From NCBI GenBank assembly GCA_002841115.1, contig PHEC01000033.1, positions 1 through 44,975 on the forward strand: DNA of 44,975 bases, read 5' to 3'. This document shows, piece after piece, positions 22,880-30,898 of the stretch (positions are counted from its first letter, which is position 1; each line of letters opens with the position of its first letter). The notes under the pieces are model-generated. The model was not told the DNA's origin. It was given only the letters and a program-made list of their open reading frames with translations, and ran no database searches. This DNA comes from Alphaproteobacteria bacterium HGW-Alphaproteobacteria-6 (GTDB taxonomy: Bacteria > Pseudomonadota > Alphaproteobacteria > Rhodobacterales > Rhodobacteraceae). The position numbers and the translations under genes were made by a program.

Positions 22880-23866
22880 TCAGGACTGGATGATGGTTCC
22901 GGCGCCGGCGGTCCGCGCCGTGCGCAGCGCATGGGTGGCAATCGCGGTGTCCTGCGCCCCGGTTCCGGTCAGGTCGCAGATGGTCATGTCGCGCTCGCTC
23001 TGCCGGCCCCGGACCGTGCCGGCGATGACGGCACCAAGTTCAGGCGGGTCGCGGTCGGCCAGCAGCCCGGCGGCACGAGCGACGCGCAATTCGCCAAGTG
23101 CCGCAGCCTGGGCGACGCTGTCGCAGAAATAGCCATCGGCCCGCGCCAGGGCGGCGGGTTCGATCTCGGTCTTGCCGGCCTGGTCCGAGCCCATCGCGGT
23201 GATGTGCAGGCCGGGGTGCAGCCAGTCCGCCATCAGGATCGGCGACCGCGCCGGGGTGGTGGTGACGACAAGCTGGCTGTCGCGCACCACCGTCTCGGCG
23301 GTGGTGGCGTGCGCCTCGACGCCGAGGCTGCGCGCCAGGTCGGCGGCGCAGGCGGCGGCGGCCTCGGGGCGGCGCGCCCAGACCAGGACGCGGGTGAAGG
23401 GGCGCACCAGATGCGCCGCCTCGATCTGCAGCCGCGCCTGCCGGCCGGCGCCCAGCACGCCCGCCGTCACCACCCTTGCCGGGGCCAGATGGCGGGCCGC
23501 GACGGCACCGGCGGCGGCGGTGCGCAGATCGGTCAGATAGCCGTTGTCGAGATGCAGCGCCTCGACCAGGCCGGTCTTCGCCGAAAAGACGATCATCAGC
23601 CCGTTCAGGCTGGACAGGCCGATCTTCGGGTTGTCGAAGAAGCCCGGGCTGACCTTGATCGCGAAACTGTCGAGCCCGGGTATCCAGGCGGTCTTGACAT
23701 CGACCTCGCCATGCACCGCCGGCAGGTCCATCGACAGGACCGGCGGCATCACCACCGTGCCGGTCGCCAGCGCGCGAAAGGCATCCTCGATCACCGCGAC
23801 CGTGGCCAGGTCAAGCCCGACAGAGGCGCGCAGCTCTGCCTCGTTCAGCACCGTTATATCGCGCAT
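22880..23866 (-). CDS. eutC: Ornithine cyclodeaminase family protein (EutC)
   Basis: A 328-residue protein of the ornithine cyclodeaminase/mu-crystallin family. The Rossmann motif is GVLGAGRQARLQ (about 137-148); substrate-side motifs are VKTAWIPG and NGYLTDLRTAAAGAVAARHL. It overlaps the end of eutB by 13 bases. EutC homologues work with EutA and EutB in converting 5-hydroxyectoine to ectoine. No EutA (arylmalonate-decarboxylase-like) gene is seen in this window. The context makes EutC the best call; a generic cyclodeaminase is the alternative. Confidence 0.82.
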   Translation of the reverse strand: MRDITVLNEAELRASVGLDLATVAVIEDAFRALATGTVVMPPVLSMDLPAVHGEVDVKTAWIPGLDSFAIKVSPGFFDNPKIGLSSLNGLMIVFSAKTGLVEALHLDNGYLTDLRTAAAGAVAARHLAPARVVTAGVLGAGRQARLQIEAAHLVRPFTRVLVWARRPEAAAACAADLARSLGVEAHATTAETVVRDSQLVVTTTPARSPILMADWLHPGLHITAMGSDQAGKTEIEPAALARADGYFCDSVAQAAALGELRVARAAGLLADRDPPELGAVIAGTVRGRQSERDMTICDLTGTGAQDTAIATHALRTARTAGAGTIIQS

Positions 23867-24891
23867 CCCGTCCCCTCCACCGTCATCCCGCCCAGCGTGA
23901 CCGGCAGGCCCCGGGCCACCGCCAGCACCTGCTTCATCGCCACGTTCTGCCCCGAGACGATGATCGCCGTCGGACCCTCGGGGCGGACCTTCCCTGCCAG
24001 CAGCGCCGCGGCGCCGACCGCGGCCGCCCCTTCGACGACGATGCGTTCCTGCATCAGCATCCAGCGCATGCCGTCATAGATCTCGGCCTCGCTCAGCAAG
24101 ATGACATCATCGACCAGATCGCGACAGAGCGCGAAGGTCCAGCGATTGGCCAGGCCGATGCCACCGCCCAGCGAATCCGCCAGCGTCGCCACCTCGGGCA
24201 CCGCCACAGGGCGGCCGGCGCCGAGGCTGGCGGCCATCGCCGCACCGCGATCCATGCTGAGGCCGATCACCCGCACCGACGGCTTCAGGGCCTTCACCGC
24301 GACCGCGATCCCGGCCAGCAGGCCGCCCCCCGAAAGCGGCACCAGGATCGCCCCGAGGTCGGGACGGTCGGCCAGCAGTTCCAGCCCGATGGTGCCCTGT
24401 CCGGCGATGACATCGGGATGGTCGAAGGGCGGTATCTCGGTCAACCCCTCGGTCGCGACCAGCCGGCTGGCCTCGCGCTGCGCGTCATCCTGACTGTCGC
24501 CATGGCGCAGCACGCGGGCGCCGAGGGCGGCAACCGCATCGACCTTTGCGGGCGGCACCAGCGCCGACAGGCAGACCGTCGCCGCGATGCCGCGCGCGCG
24601 GGCCGCATGGGCGACCGCCCGGCCATGATTGCCGGTCGAGCAGCAGACCACGCCGCGCCCGGCCTCGGTGTCGGTCAGCCGCGCGATCGCATGGCTTGCG
24701 CCGCGCAGCTTGAAGGCGCCCATCGGCTGAAGCACTTCCATCTTCATCAGGATATCGGCGCCGAATCGCCGCGAAAGCGGCTCGGACCGCAGCATCGGAC
24801 TGCGCAGCACTCCGCCCTGCCCGGCCAGATCGCGGGCCGCGGCGGTGATCGCCGCCAGCGTCACCGATTTTTCGTCAATGTGCACAACCAT
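23854..24891 (-). CDS. eutB: Threonine dehydratase-like PLP enzyme (EutB)
   Basis: A 345-residue fold-type II pyridoxal-phosphate enzyme. The Schiff-base lysine is in GAFKLRGA (Lys61), the asparagine loop in CCSTGNHGRAVA and the phosphate loop in LSGGGLLAG. The first 26 codons of the track ORF lie in the divergent promoter region; ATG 24891 is a better start although its ribosome site is weak. EutB proteins are thought to remove the hydroxyl of hydroxyectoine in a dehydratase-like step. It is first in the minus arm and shares a promoter region with ehuB. A true threonine/serine dehydratase is the alternative. Confidence 0.82.
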   Translation of the reverse strand: MVVHIDEKSVTLAAITAAARDLAGQGGVLRSPMLRSEPLSRRFGADILMKMEVLQPMGAFKLRGASHAIARLTDTEAGRGVVCCSTGNHGRAVAHAARARGIAATVCLSALVPPAKVDAVAALGARVLRHGDSQDDAQREASRLVATEGLTEIPPFDHPDVIAGQGTIGLELLADRPDLGAILVPLSGGGLLAGIAVAVKALKPSVRVIGLSMDRGAAMAASLGAGRPVAVPEVATLADSLGGGIGLANRWTFALCRDLVDDVILLSEAEIYDGMRWMLMQERIVVEGAAAVGAAALLAGKVRPEGPTAIIVSGQNVAMKQVLAVARGLPVTLGGMTVEGTGCAI

Positions 24892-24931
24892 GGGTGATCT
24901 CGTGCGGCCTTCGGTCAGAGTGCAGAAGGAT

Positions 24932-24961
24932 TTGCGATCTGTCCAGCATTGTTGTATACAA
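24932..24961. promoter_or_regulatory. Divergent eutB/ehuB promoter with GntR-type operator TTGTATACAA
   Basis: On the plus strand TTGCGA (24932-24937) and TATACA (24955-24960) are spaced by 17 bases, a plausible sigma-70 promoter for ehuB. The -10 is embedded in the perfect palindrome TTGTATACAA (24952-24961), which has the TTGT-ACAA form typical of FCD-type GntR sites. Because the palindrome is symmetric it also offers a TATACA box for eutB. A GntR regulator is encoded in the ehu operon and is the likely binder. Confidence 0.55.
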
Positions 24962-25020
24962 ATATCCACCCGATCGCAGAAGCGGGGCCATCAATTCCAT
25001 CCAGCAAGGGAGCCACCACG

Positions 25021-25884
25021 ATGAAACGAGCCTATCTGTCCCGTCGCGGACTGCTGATCACGGCCCTGTCCTGTGCCGCCGCGTCACTGGCCGCGACTGC
25101 CGCCCTGGCCGAGACGGCGCTGGAGCGGATCAAGGCGCAAGGCTACATCCGCATCGGCTTTGCCAACGAGGCGCCCTTCGGCTTCGCCACCCCCGACGGC
25201 AAGCTTTCGGGCGAGGCGCCCGAGGTCGCCAAGGCGGTTCTGGCCCGGATCGGCATCACCGAGGTCGACGGGGTGCTGACCGAGTTCGGCTCGCTCATTC
25301 CCGGCCTCAAGGCCGGGCGCTTCGACATCATCGCCGCGGGCATGTTCATCAATCCCCGGCGCTGCGAAGAGATCGCCTTTTCCGAACCGTCCTACGGCAT
25401 CGGCCAGGCGTTTCTGGTGCCCGCCGGCAACCCCAAGGGGCTGAACGACTACGCCTCCATCGCCGCCAACCCTGACGCCAGGCTTGCCGTCATGTCCGGC
25501 GCGGTCGAGGCCGATTATGCCCGCTCCGCCGGCGTGCCCGAGGGCCAGCTTGTGGTCCTGCCCGACCAGTCGAGCCTTCTGGCCGCGGTCCAGGCCGGGC
25601 GTGCCGATGCCGCGGCACTGACCGCGCTGTCGATCGCCGACATGGCCGCGAAGGGCGAAGGCGTGGAATCGACCAGGCCCTTCGGCGAGGTGGCCGGCGT
25701 GTCGGTAAAGGGTCATGGCGGCTTCGGCTTTCGCAAGGACGACACCGATCTTTACGAGGCCTTCAACGGCGAGTTGACGGCGTTCCTCGGCTCGCCCGAG
25801 CATGTCGCGCTGGTCGAGCCCTTCGGCTTCGGCGCCGACTATCTGCCGAACAAGACGATGGCCGAACTCTGCGCCGGGCAATAG
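25021..25884 (+). CDS. ehuB: Ectoine/hydroxyectoine ABC transporter binding protein
   Basis: A 287-residue amino-acid-type (type II) periplasmic-binding protein. A signal peptide of about 30 residues ends AALAE. The mature start YIRIGFANEAPFGFATPDG, then FGSLIPGLKAGRFDIIAAGMFINPRRC and VEPFGFGADYLP, follow the EhuB pattern from rhizobia. ATG 25021 follows AAGGGAG and replaces the 24-codon-longer track start. It is first in ehuB-ehuC-ehuD-ehuA. The ectoine ligand is inferred from this resemblance plus the flanking ectoine-degradation genes. Confidence 0.83.
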   Translation: MKRAYLSRRGLLITALSCAAASLAATAALAETALERIKAQGYIRIGFANEAPFGFATPDGKLSGEAPEVAKAVLARIGITEVDGVLTEFGSLIPGLKAGRFDIIAAGMFINPRRCEEIAFSEPSYGIGQAFLVPAGNPKGLNDYASIAANPDARLAVMSGAVEADYARSAGVPEGQLVVLPDQSSLLAAVQAGRADAAALTALSIADMAAKGEGVESTRPFGEVAGVSVKGHGGFGFRKDDTDLYEAFNGELTAFLGSPEHVALVEPFGFGADYLPNKTMAELCAGQ

Positions 25885-25951
25885 GCTCTGCCGGCGGCCG
25901 TGGCATCCCTGCACCGGCCGCCATCCCGCCCGGACCCGGAAAGGACAGCCC

Positions 25952-26680
25952 GTGGGACTTCGCGCGCTTGCGGTCCTCTTGACCCTGACCCTTGCGACGA
26001 TCCTCTATCTGTCGCGGCTTGAAGACTTTCGCATCTTCGTGCCGGGGCTTGCCCAGGGCGCGCTGATGACGCTGCGCATCACCGCGGCCGCCGCGGTGCT
26101 TGCGGTGCTGGCCGCCATCACCGCCGGCCTGCTCAAGCTTTACGGCCCGGCCCCGCTGCGCTGGCTTGCCGTGGCCTATATCGAGGTCTTTCGCGGCACC
26201 TCGGCGCTGGTCCAGCTGTTCTGGCTCTATTTCGTCCTGCCGGGGTTCGGCATCACCATCGAGGCCTATACCGCCGCGGTGATCGGCATCGGTCTGAACA
26301 TCGGCGCCTATGGCGCCGAGGTGGTGCGCGGCGCGGTCGTCTCGGTCGCCCGCGGCCAGTGGGAGGCGACGGTGGCGCTGAACATGACCCGCGCCCAGGC
26401 GCTGCGGCGGATCATCCTGCCGCAGGCCTTCGCGGCGATGATCCCGCCCTGGGGCAACCTGTTGATCGAGTTGCTCAAGACCACCGCGCTGGTCTCGATG
26501 ATCACCCTCGGCGATCTTGCCTTCCGCGCCCAGCAGATGAACCAGACGACGATGAAGACCGCGCAGATCTTCACCCTCGTGCTTCTGGTCTATCTGGCGA
26601 TGTCGCTGACCGTCACCCTGGGCATGCGCCTGCTGGAAAGACGTGCCGCGCGCGGCATCCTGCACGCGAGGGCCGCCTGA
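25952..26680 (+). CDS. ehuC: Ectoine ABC transporter permease EhuC
   Basis: A 242-residue polar-amino-acid-type permease with about five membrane helices and the inner-membrane (EAA) motif QWEATVALNMTRAQALRRIILPQAF. Its helical start FVPGLAQGALMTLRITAAAAVL is typical. The real start is GTG 25952 after AAAGGA; the track ORF begins inside ehuB in a non-coding frame. The stop shares a base with the next start (TGATG). It pairs with EhuD to form the channel. Confidence 0.85.
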   Translation: MGLRALAVLLTLTLATILYLSRLEDFRIFVPGLAQGALMTLRITAAAAVLAVLAAITAGLLKLYGPAPLRWLAVAYIEVFRGTSALVQLFWLYFVLPGFGITIEAYTAAVIGIGLNIGAYGAEVVRGAVVSVARGQWEATVALNMTRAQALRRIILPQAFAAMIPPWGNLLIELLKTTALVSMITLGDLAFRAQQMNQTTMKTAQIFTLVLLVYLAMSLTVTLGMRLLERRAARGILHARAA

Positions 26681-27336
26681 TGTGGGACTGGGCCTTCACG
26701 CTGGAGATCCTGCCGGCGCTGGCAAGGGCCGCGGTGATCACCGTCGAGGTCACCATCCTCGGTTTCCTGATCGCCCTGACGCTGGGCCTGGCGCTGGCGG
26801 TCTGCCGCATCGCGCTGCCCTGGACCCGGCTGCCGATCTCGCTGCTGGTCGAACTGATCCGCTCGACGCCGCTGCTGATCCAGATCTTCTTTCTCTACTT
26901 CGTCGGGCCCTCCTTCGGGCTGACGCTGGATGCGATGACGACCGGGGTGCTGGCGGTGGGCGTCCATTACGCGACCTATTGCTCCGAGGTCTACCGGGCC
27001 GGGTTCGAGAGCGTGCCGCGCGGCCAGTGGGAAGCCTCGGTCGCGCTGAACCTCGGCCGCGCCACCACGCTGCGCGACGTCATCATCCCGCAGGCGATCC
27101 CGCCGGTGGTGCCGGCGCTCGGCAACTATCTGGTGGCGCTGTTCAAGGAAACCCCGCTGCTGTCGGCGATCGCGGTGCTGGAACTGATGCAGACCGCCAA
27201 GATCATCGGCTCGCAGACCTTCCGCTATACCGAGCCGATCACCCTTGTCGGCCTGTTCTTCCTTGCCATGAGCCTGGTTTCGGCCTGGGCAATCCGGCGG
27301 GTCGAGGCGGGCATCAACCGGAGATACAGGCGATGA
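26680..27336 (+). CDS. ehuD: Ectoine ABC transporter permease EhuD
   Basis: A 218-residue permease paralogous to EhuC, with the EAA motif QWEASVALNLGRATTLRDVIIPQAI and helices such as VTILGFLIALTLGLALAVC. It begins at ATG 26680 in a TGATG junction with ehuC and ends in an ATGA overlap with the ATPase gene. The track ORF beginning at 26359 is its frame extended into ehuC. It forms the heterodimeric membrane part of the importer. Confidence 0.85.
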   Translation: MWDWAFTLEILPALARAAVITVEVTILGFLIALTLGLALAVCRIALPWTRLPISLLVELIRSTPLLIQIFFLYFVGPSFGLTLDAMTTGVLAVGVHYATYCSEVYRAGFESVPRGQWEASVALNLGRATTLRDVIIPQAIPPVVPALGNYLVALFKETPLLSAIAVLELMQTAKIIGSQTFRYTEPITLVGLFFLAMSLVSAWAIRRVEAGINRRYRR

Positions 27337-28112
27337 GCGAACCCCCGATGGTCAGCTTCGAGAACGTCACCAAGCGCTATGGTTCGCTGACCGTCCTCGA
27401 CGGGCTGAACCTGACGATTTCGCGCGGCGAGAAGGTGGCGATCATCGGCCCGTCGGGATCGGGCAAGACCACCGTGCTGCGCATGCTGATGACGCTGGAA
27501 ACCATCGACGGCGGCGTGATCCGGGTCGAGGGCGAGCCCTTGACCCACACGGAGCGCCAGGGCCGGCTGGTGCCGGCCAACCTCGCCCATATCCGCAAGG
27601 TCCGCGCCAAGATCGGCATGGTCTTCCAGTCGTTCAACCTCTTTCCCCACATGACCGCGCTGCACAACTGCATGGAGGCGCCGGTCAAGGTGCTTGGCCT
27701 TTCGCGCGCCGAGGCCGAGGCCCGGGCGGCCGATCTTCTGGAAATGGTCGGCCTGTCGAACCGGCGCGACTATTACCCCTCGCAGCTTTCGGGCGGCCAG
27801 CAGCAACGGGTGGCGATTGCCCGGGCGCTGGCGATGCGCCCCCGCGTCATGCTGTTCGACGAGGTGACCTCGGCGCTTGATCCCGAACTGGTCGGCGAAG
27901 TGCTGCAGGTGATCCGCAAGCTGGGCGAGGAGCATGACCTGACCATGCTGATGGTCACCCACCAGATGGGCTTTGCCAGAGAGTTTGCCGATCGCGTCTG
28001 CTTCTTCTATGAAGGCCGGATATGCGAGGAAGGCGAGCCGAAGGCCTTCTTCCAGAACCCGCAGAACGAGCGTTCGCGCCAGTTCCTGCGCGCCGTGTTG
28101 GAGGCGGGATGA
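27333..28112 (+). CDS. ehuA: Ectoine ABC transporter ATP-binding protein
   Basis: A 259-residue ATPase of the polar amino acid uptake family. It has Walker A GPSGSGKT (39-46), Q-loop VFQSFNLFPHMT, signature LSGGQQQRVA, Walker B VMLFDEVTSALD and the switch histidine in VTHQMGFA. It overlaps ehuD and the next GntR gene by ATGA on both sides, so the operon is tightly coupled. It energises import through EhuC and EhuD. Confidence 0.88.
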   Translation: MSEPPMVSFENVTKRYGSLTVLDGLNLTISRGEKVAIIGPSGSGKTTVLRMLMTLETIDGGVIRVEGEPLTHTERQGRLVPANLAHIRKVRAKIGMVFQSFNLFPHMTALHNCMEAPVKVLGLSRAEAEARAADLLEMVGLSNRRDYYPSQLSGGQQQRVAIARALAMRPRVMLFDEVTSALDPELVGEVLQVIRKLGEEHDLTMLMVTHQMGFAREFADRVCFFYEGRICEEGEPKAFFQNPQNERSRQFLRAVLEAG

Positions 28113-28807
28113 AGGATCAGGCCCGGATCGACGAGGCGCGCCCGATCACCCTGGCGCGCGAGCGTTTCAACACCATCTACCGCGCCCTGCGCGACCGGAT
28201 CTGCCTGCTCGACTACAAGCCGGGAACCCGGCTTGGCGAAGAGGAACTGGCGCGCGAATTCGGCGTGTCGCGCACCCCGCTGCGCCGGGTCCTGTCGCGG
28301 CTCGAGGCCGAGGGGCTGGTCGAAAGCCGGCACGGCGTCGGCACCTTCGTCACCACCGCGGAACTGGCCGACCTGATCCAGACCTACCGGCTCAGGATGG
28401 AACTGGCGCCGCTGATCGGCCGGCTGGACCCGATCGCGCCGGATCGCGCGGTGCTGGAGCGGATCCGCGCGCTGATCGCCGATTGCGATCCCGCCCGCCT
28501 GGCCGCCGACCCCGGCTATTTCGCCCGGATGAACATGGTCTTCTTCCAGCAGGTCGCCGGGATGATCGGCAACCAGCCGCTGCGCGAGATCACCGAGCGG
28601 CTATACTACCTGACCCATCGCATCTGGCTGACCTTCATGCCCAAGCTCGATCTTGGTGCCGAGGTCGAGGCCTTCCGCCGCGAGATGGCCGACACGCTGA
28701 GCGCGATGGAGATCGGCGACCTGGAAACCGTCGGCTTCATCCGGCGCAACCACATCTCGATGTGCCTGCGCCGGATATCGCTCTTCGCCCGCAAGGACCG
28801 GTCATGA
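28109..28807 (+). CDS. GntR family transcriptional regulator, FCD type, in the ectoine operon
   Basis: A 232-residue regulator with a winged HTH (FNTIYRALRDRICLLDYKPG, FGVSRTPLRRVLSRLEAEGLV) and an FCD-like helical domain (TYRLRMELAPLIGRL, HRIWLTF). It starts at ATG 28109 after GGAGG and overlaps ehuA and doeB by ATGA. Ectoine clusters are often controlled by the MocR-type regulator EnuR; no such aminotransferase-fused regulator is seen here. This protein is the likely local regulator, acting at TTGTATACAA between eutB and ehuB. Confidence 0.88.
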   Translation: MKDQARIDEARPITLARERFNTIYRALRDRICLLDYKPGTRLGEEELAREFGVSRTPLRRVLSRLEAEGLVESRHGVGTFVTTAELADLIQTYRLRMELAPLIGRLDPIAPDRAVLERIRALIADCDPARLAADPGYFARMNMVFFQQVAGMIGNQPLREITERLYYLTHRIWLTFMPKLDLGAEVEAFRREMADTLSAMEIGDLETVGFIRRNHISMCLRRISLFARKDRS

Positions 28808-29799
28808 GGCCCTCGCCGGTCGCCGCCACCGTCGATTTCGATGCCGACGGCGTCCAGCACGGCTTCCTGCGCCTGCCCTACAGCCGCGACGATTCGGCCT
28901 GGGGGTCGGTGATGATCCCGGTCGCCGTGGTCCGCAACGGCCCGGGGCCGACAGCACTTCTGACCGGGGCCAACCATGGCGACGAATACGAAGGCCCGAT
29001 CGCGCTTTACGACCTGGCGCGCAGCCTTGCGCCAAAGGCGATCGCCGGCCGGGTGATCATCGTGCCGGCAATGAACCAGCCGGCCTTCGCCGCCGGCACC
29101 CGGACCTCGCCGATCGACCGCGGCAACCTGAACCGCAGCTTTCCCGGCCGCCCCGACGGCACGGTGACCGAAAAGATCGCCGATTATTTCCAGCGCGTCC
29201 TTCTGCCGATGGCCGATGTGGTGCTGGATTTCCATTCCGGCGGCAGGACGCTGGATTTCCTGCCCTTCTGCGCCGCCCATGTGCTGGAGGACAAGCGCCA
29301 GGAGGCGCGCGCCTTCGATCTGGTCCGTGCCTTCGGCGCGCCCTACAGCGTGCGGATGCGCGAGATCGACGCCGTCGGCATGTATGACACCGCCGCCGAG
29401 GCGATGGGCAAGGTCTTCGTCACCACCGAGCTCGGCGGTGGCGGCACCGCTTCGGCGCGGACCGCCGGGATCGCCATTCGCGGCTGCCACAATTTCCTGG
29501 TCGCGGCCGGCATCCTGAAGGCAAGGCCGCAGCCGCAGCCGACGCAATGGCTGGACATGCCCGACGCCGACTGCTTCACCTTTGCCGAGGACGGCGGGAT
29601 GATCCGGTTCCTTGTCGATCTCGGCGACCGGGTCGACCGCAGCCAGACCGTCGCGCTGATCTATCCGCCGGGCCGCACCGGGCTGGATCCGGCGCCGGTC
29701 CTGGCGCGGCGGCCGGGCCTGCTGACCGCGCGCCACTTTCCCGGCCTGATCCGGCCCGGCGACTGCGCCGCGGTGATCGCCGACGAGGTCGCGGCCTAA
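28804..29799 (+). CDS. doeB: N-acetyl-diaminobutyrate deacetylase, aspartoacylase/desuccinylase family
   Basis: A 331-residue zinc-dependent enzyme of the succinylglutamate desuccinylase/aspartoacylase family. Zinc ligands are His58 and Glu61 in GANHGDEYEG and His144 in DFHSGGR; GNLNRSFPG supplies the substrate arginine. In ectoine breakdown DoeB (EutE) removes acetate from N-alpha-acetyl-diaminobutyrate made by DoeA. It is translationally coupled to the GntR gene and ends the plus arm of the cluster. Length and motifs agree with DoeB. Confidence 0.87.
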   Translation: MRPSPVAATVDFDADGVQHGFLRLPYSRDDSAWGSVMIPVAVVRNGPGPTALLTGANHGDEYEGPIALYDLARSLAPKAIAGRVIIVPAMNQPAFAAGTRTSPIDRGNLNRSFPGRPDGTVTEKIADYFQRVLLPMADVVLDFHSGGRTLDFLPFCAAHVLEDKRQEARAFDLVRAFGAPYSVRMREIDAVGMYDTAAEAMGKVFVTTELGGGGTASARTAGIAIRGCHNFLVAAGILKARPQPQPTQWLDMPDADCFTFAEDGGMIRFLVDLGDRVDRSQTVALIYPPGRTGLDPAPVLARRPGLLTARHFPGLIRPGDCAAVIADEVAA

Positions 29800-29823
29800 G
29801 CCAGTCGCCGCCGGCAACGCCAT

Positions 29824-29839
29824 CCGGCCCCGGGGCCGG
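29824..29839. other. Intergenic GC palindrome after doeB
   Basis: CCGGCCCCGGGGCCGG is a perfect 16-bp palindrome in the 88-base gap between doeB and the lyase gene. It could form a short RNA stem with a CCGG loop. There is no T-run, so termination is uncertain. It may mark the end of the ectoine transcript. Confidence 0.3.
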
Positions 29840-29887
29840 GGCCACAACCTTCGACCGCCCGCGCGGGCCTGTGACCAGAGGACCGAG

Positions 29888-30793
29888 ATGAACCACGCGA
29901 TCCAGGGCGTCCATTGCGCCGCCGCCACGCCGGTGACGGCCGATGGCGCACCGAACCTGCCCGCCTTCGTCGCCCATTGCCACGCGCTTCTGGCCGAGGG
30001 TTGCCACGGGCTTGCGCTTCTCGGCACCACCGGCGAGGCCAACAGTTTCGGCCGCGACCAGCGCATCGCCCTGGTCGAGGCGGCGATCGCCGGCGGGGTG
30101 CCGGCCGGCACCCTTCTGCCCGGCACCTCGGCGCCCTCGGTCGAGGATACCGTGGCGCTGACCGCCCATGCGGTGAGCGCCGGGGCGAAGGGCTGCCTTC
30201 TGCTGCCGCCCTATTACTACAAGGAGGTCAGCGACGAGGGCCTCTACCGCTTCTACGCGCGGGTGATCGAGGGGGTCGGCGACGACCGGCTGCGCATCGT
30301 CCTTTACCACATCCCGCAGGTCAGCCTGATCCCGATCAGCCATGAACTGATCGCGCGGCTGATGGCGGGTTTCCCCGGCATCGTCACCGGCATCAAGGAC
30401 AGTTCTGGCGACCTTGCCAACATGATCGCGATGGCGGCGCGCTTTCCCGGCCTTGGTGTGCTGGCCGGCGCCGACCCGCTGATGCTGCCCTTGCTGCGGG
30501 CCGGCGGCGCGGGCTGCATCACCGCCGCGGCGAACCTGCGCGCCGACGCGCTGCGCCTGGTCTGGGACGGCTGGAACGATCCGGCCCGCCAGGACGCGGT
30601 CGCGGCGGCGCAGGCGCGGATCAGCGACTGGCGGGCGCTGTCGAACAGCCATGCCCTGCTGGCGACGATCAAGACCATGCTGGCCCGCCGCCACGACGAT
30701 CCCGGCTGGCTCAACCTGATGGCGCCGCTGGTCGAACTGACCACGGCCGAGCGTGACAGCGTCTGGGCGGCGATGGCCCGGCTTGGCGGCTGA
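29888..30793 (+). CDS. Dihydrodipicolinate synthase/N-acetylneuraminate lyase family protein
   Basis: A 301-residue class I aldolase-type TIM barrel. It has GTTGEA (46-51), the catalytic tyrosine in LYHIP (Tyr140) and the Schiff-base lysine in GIKDSSGD (Lys170). The arginine that in DapA binds aspartate semialdehyde (six residues along from that tyrosine region, YNVPSR) is replaced by valine (YHIPQV), so it is not a canonical DapA. It would add or remove pyruvate from an aldehyde or a 2-keto-3-deoxy acid. It follows the ectoine operon by 88 bases on the same strand; a link to ectoine or to the sugar-acid dehydratase is possible but unproven. Confidence 0.85.
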   Translation: MNHAIQGVHCAAATPVTADGAPNLPAFVAHCHALLAEGCHGLALLGTTGEANSFGRDQRIALVEAAIAGGVPAGTLLPGTSAPSVEDTVALTAHAVSAGAKGCLLLPPYYYKEVSDEGLYRFYARVIEGVGDDRLRIVLYHIPQVSLIPISHELIARLMAGFPGIVTGIKDSSGDLANMIAMAARFPGLGVLAGADPLMLPLLRAGGAGCITAAANLRADALRLVWDGWNDPARQDAVAAAQARISDWRALSNSHALLATIKTMLARRHDDPGWLNLMAPLVELTTAERDSVWAAMARLGG

Positions 30794-30898
30794 GGGGCGG
30801 CACCGGCACGGGCGGGGGCCGCCGCGCCGGGGGGCAGGGAAAATTGCACGGGCCACGGTCTTTGCTATTGTGTCGGCGGGCCTTGGGGAATCGCTGCC

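Noticed and set aside
21773-24079. 768-residue plus-strand ORF
   Set aside because: Antisense to doeA and eutC, with no motif and biased composition.
29888-30793. Naming the lyase dapA
   Set aside because: The substrate-binding arginine of DapA is replaced by valine and the context is catabolic.
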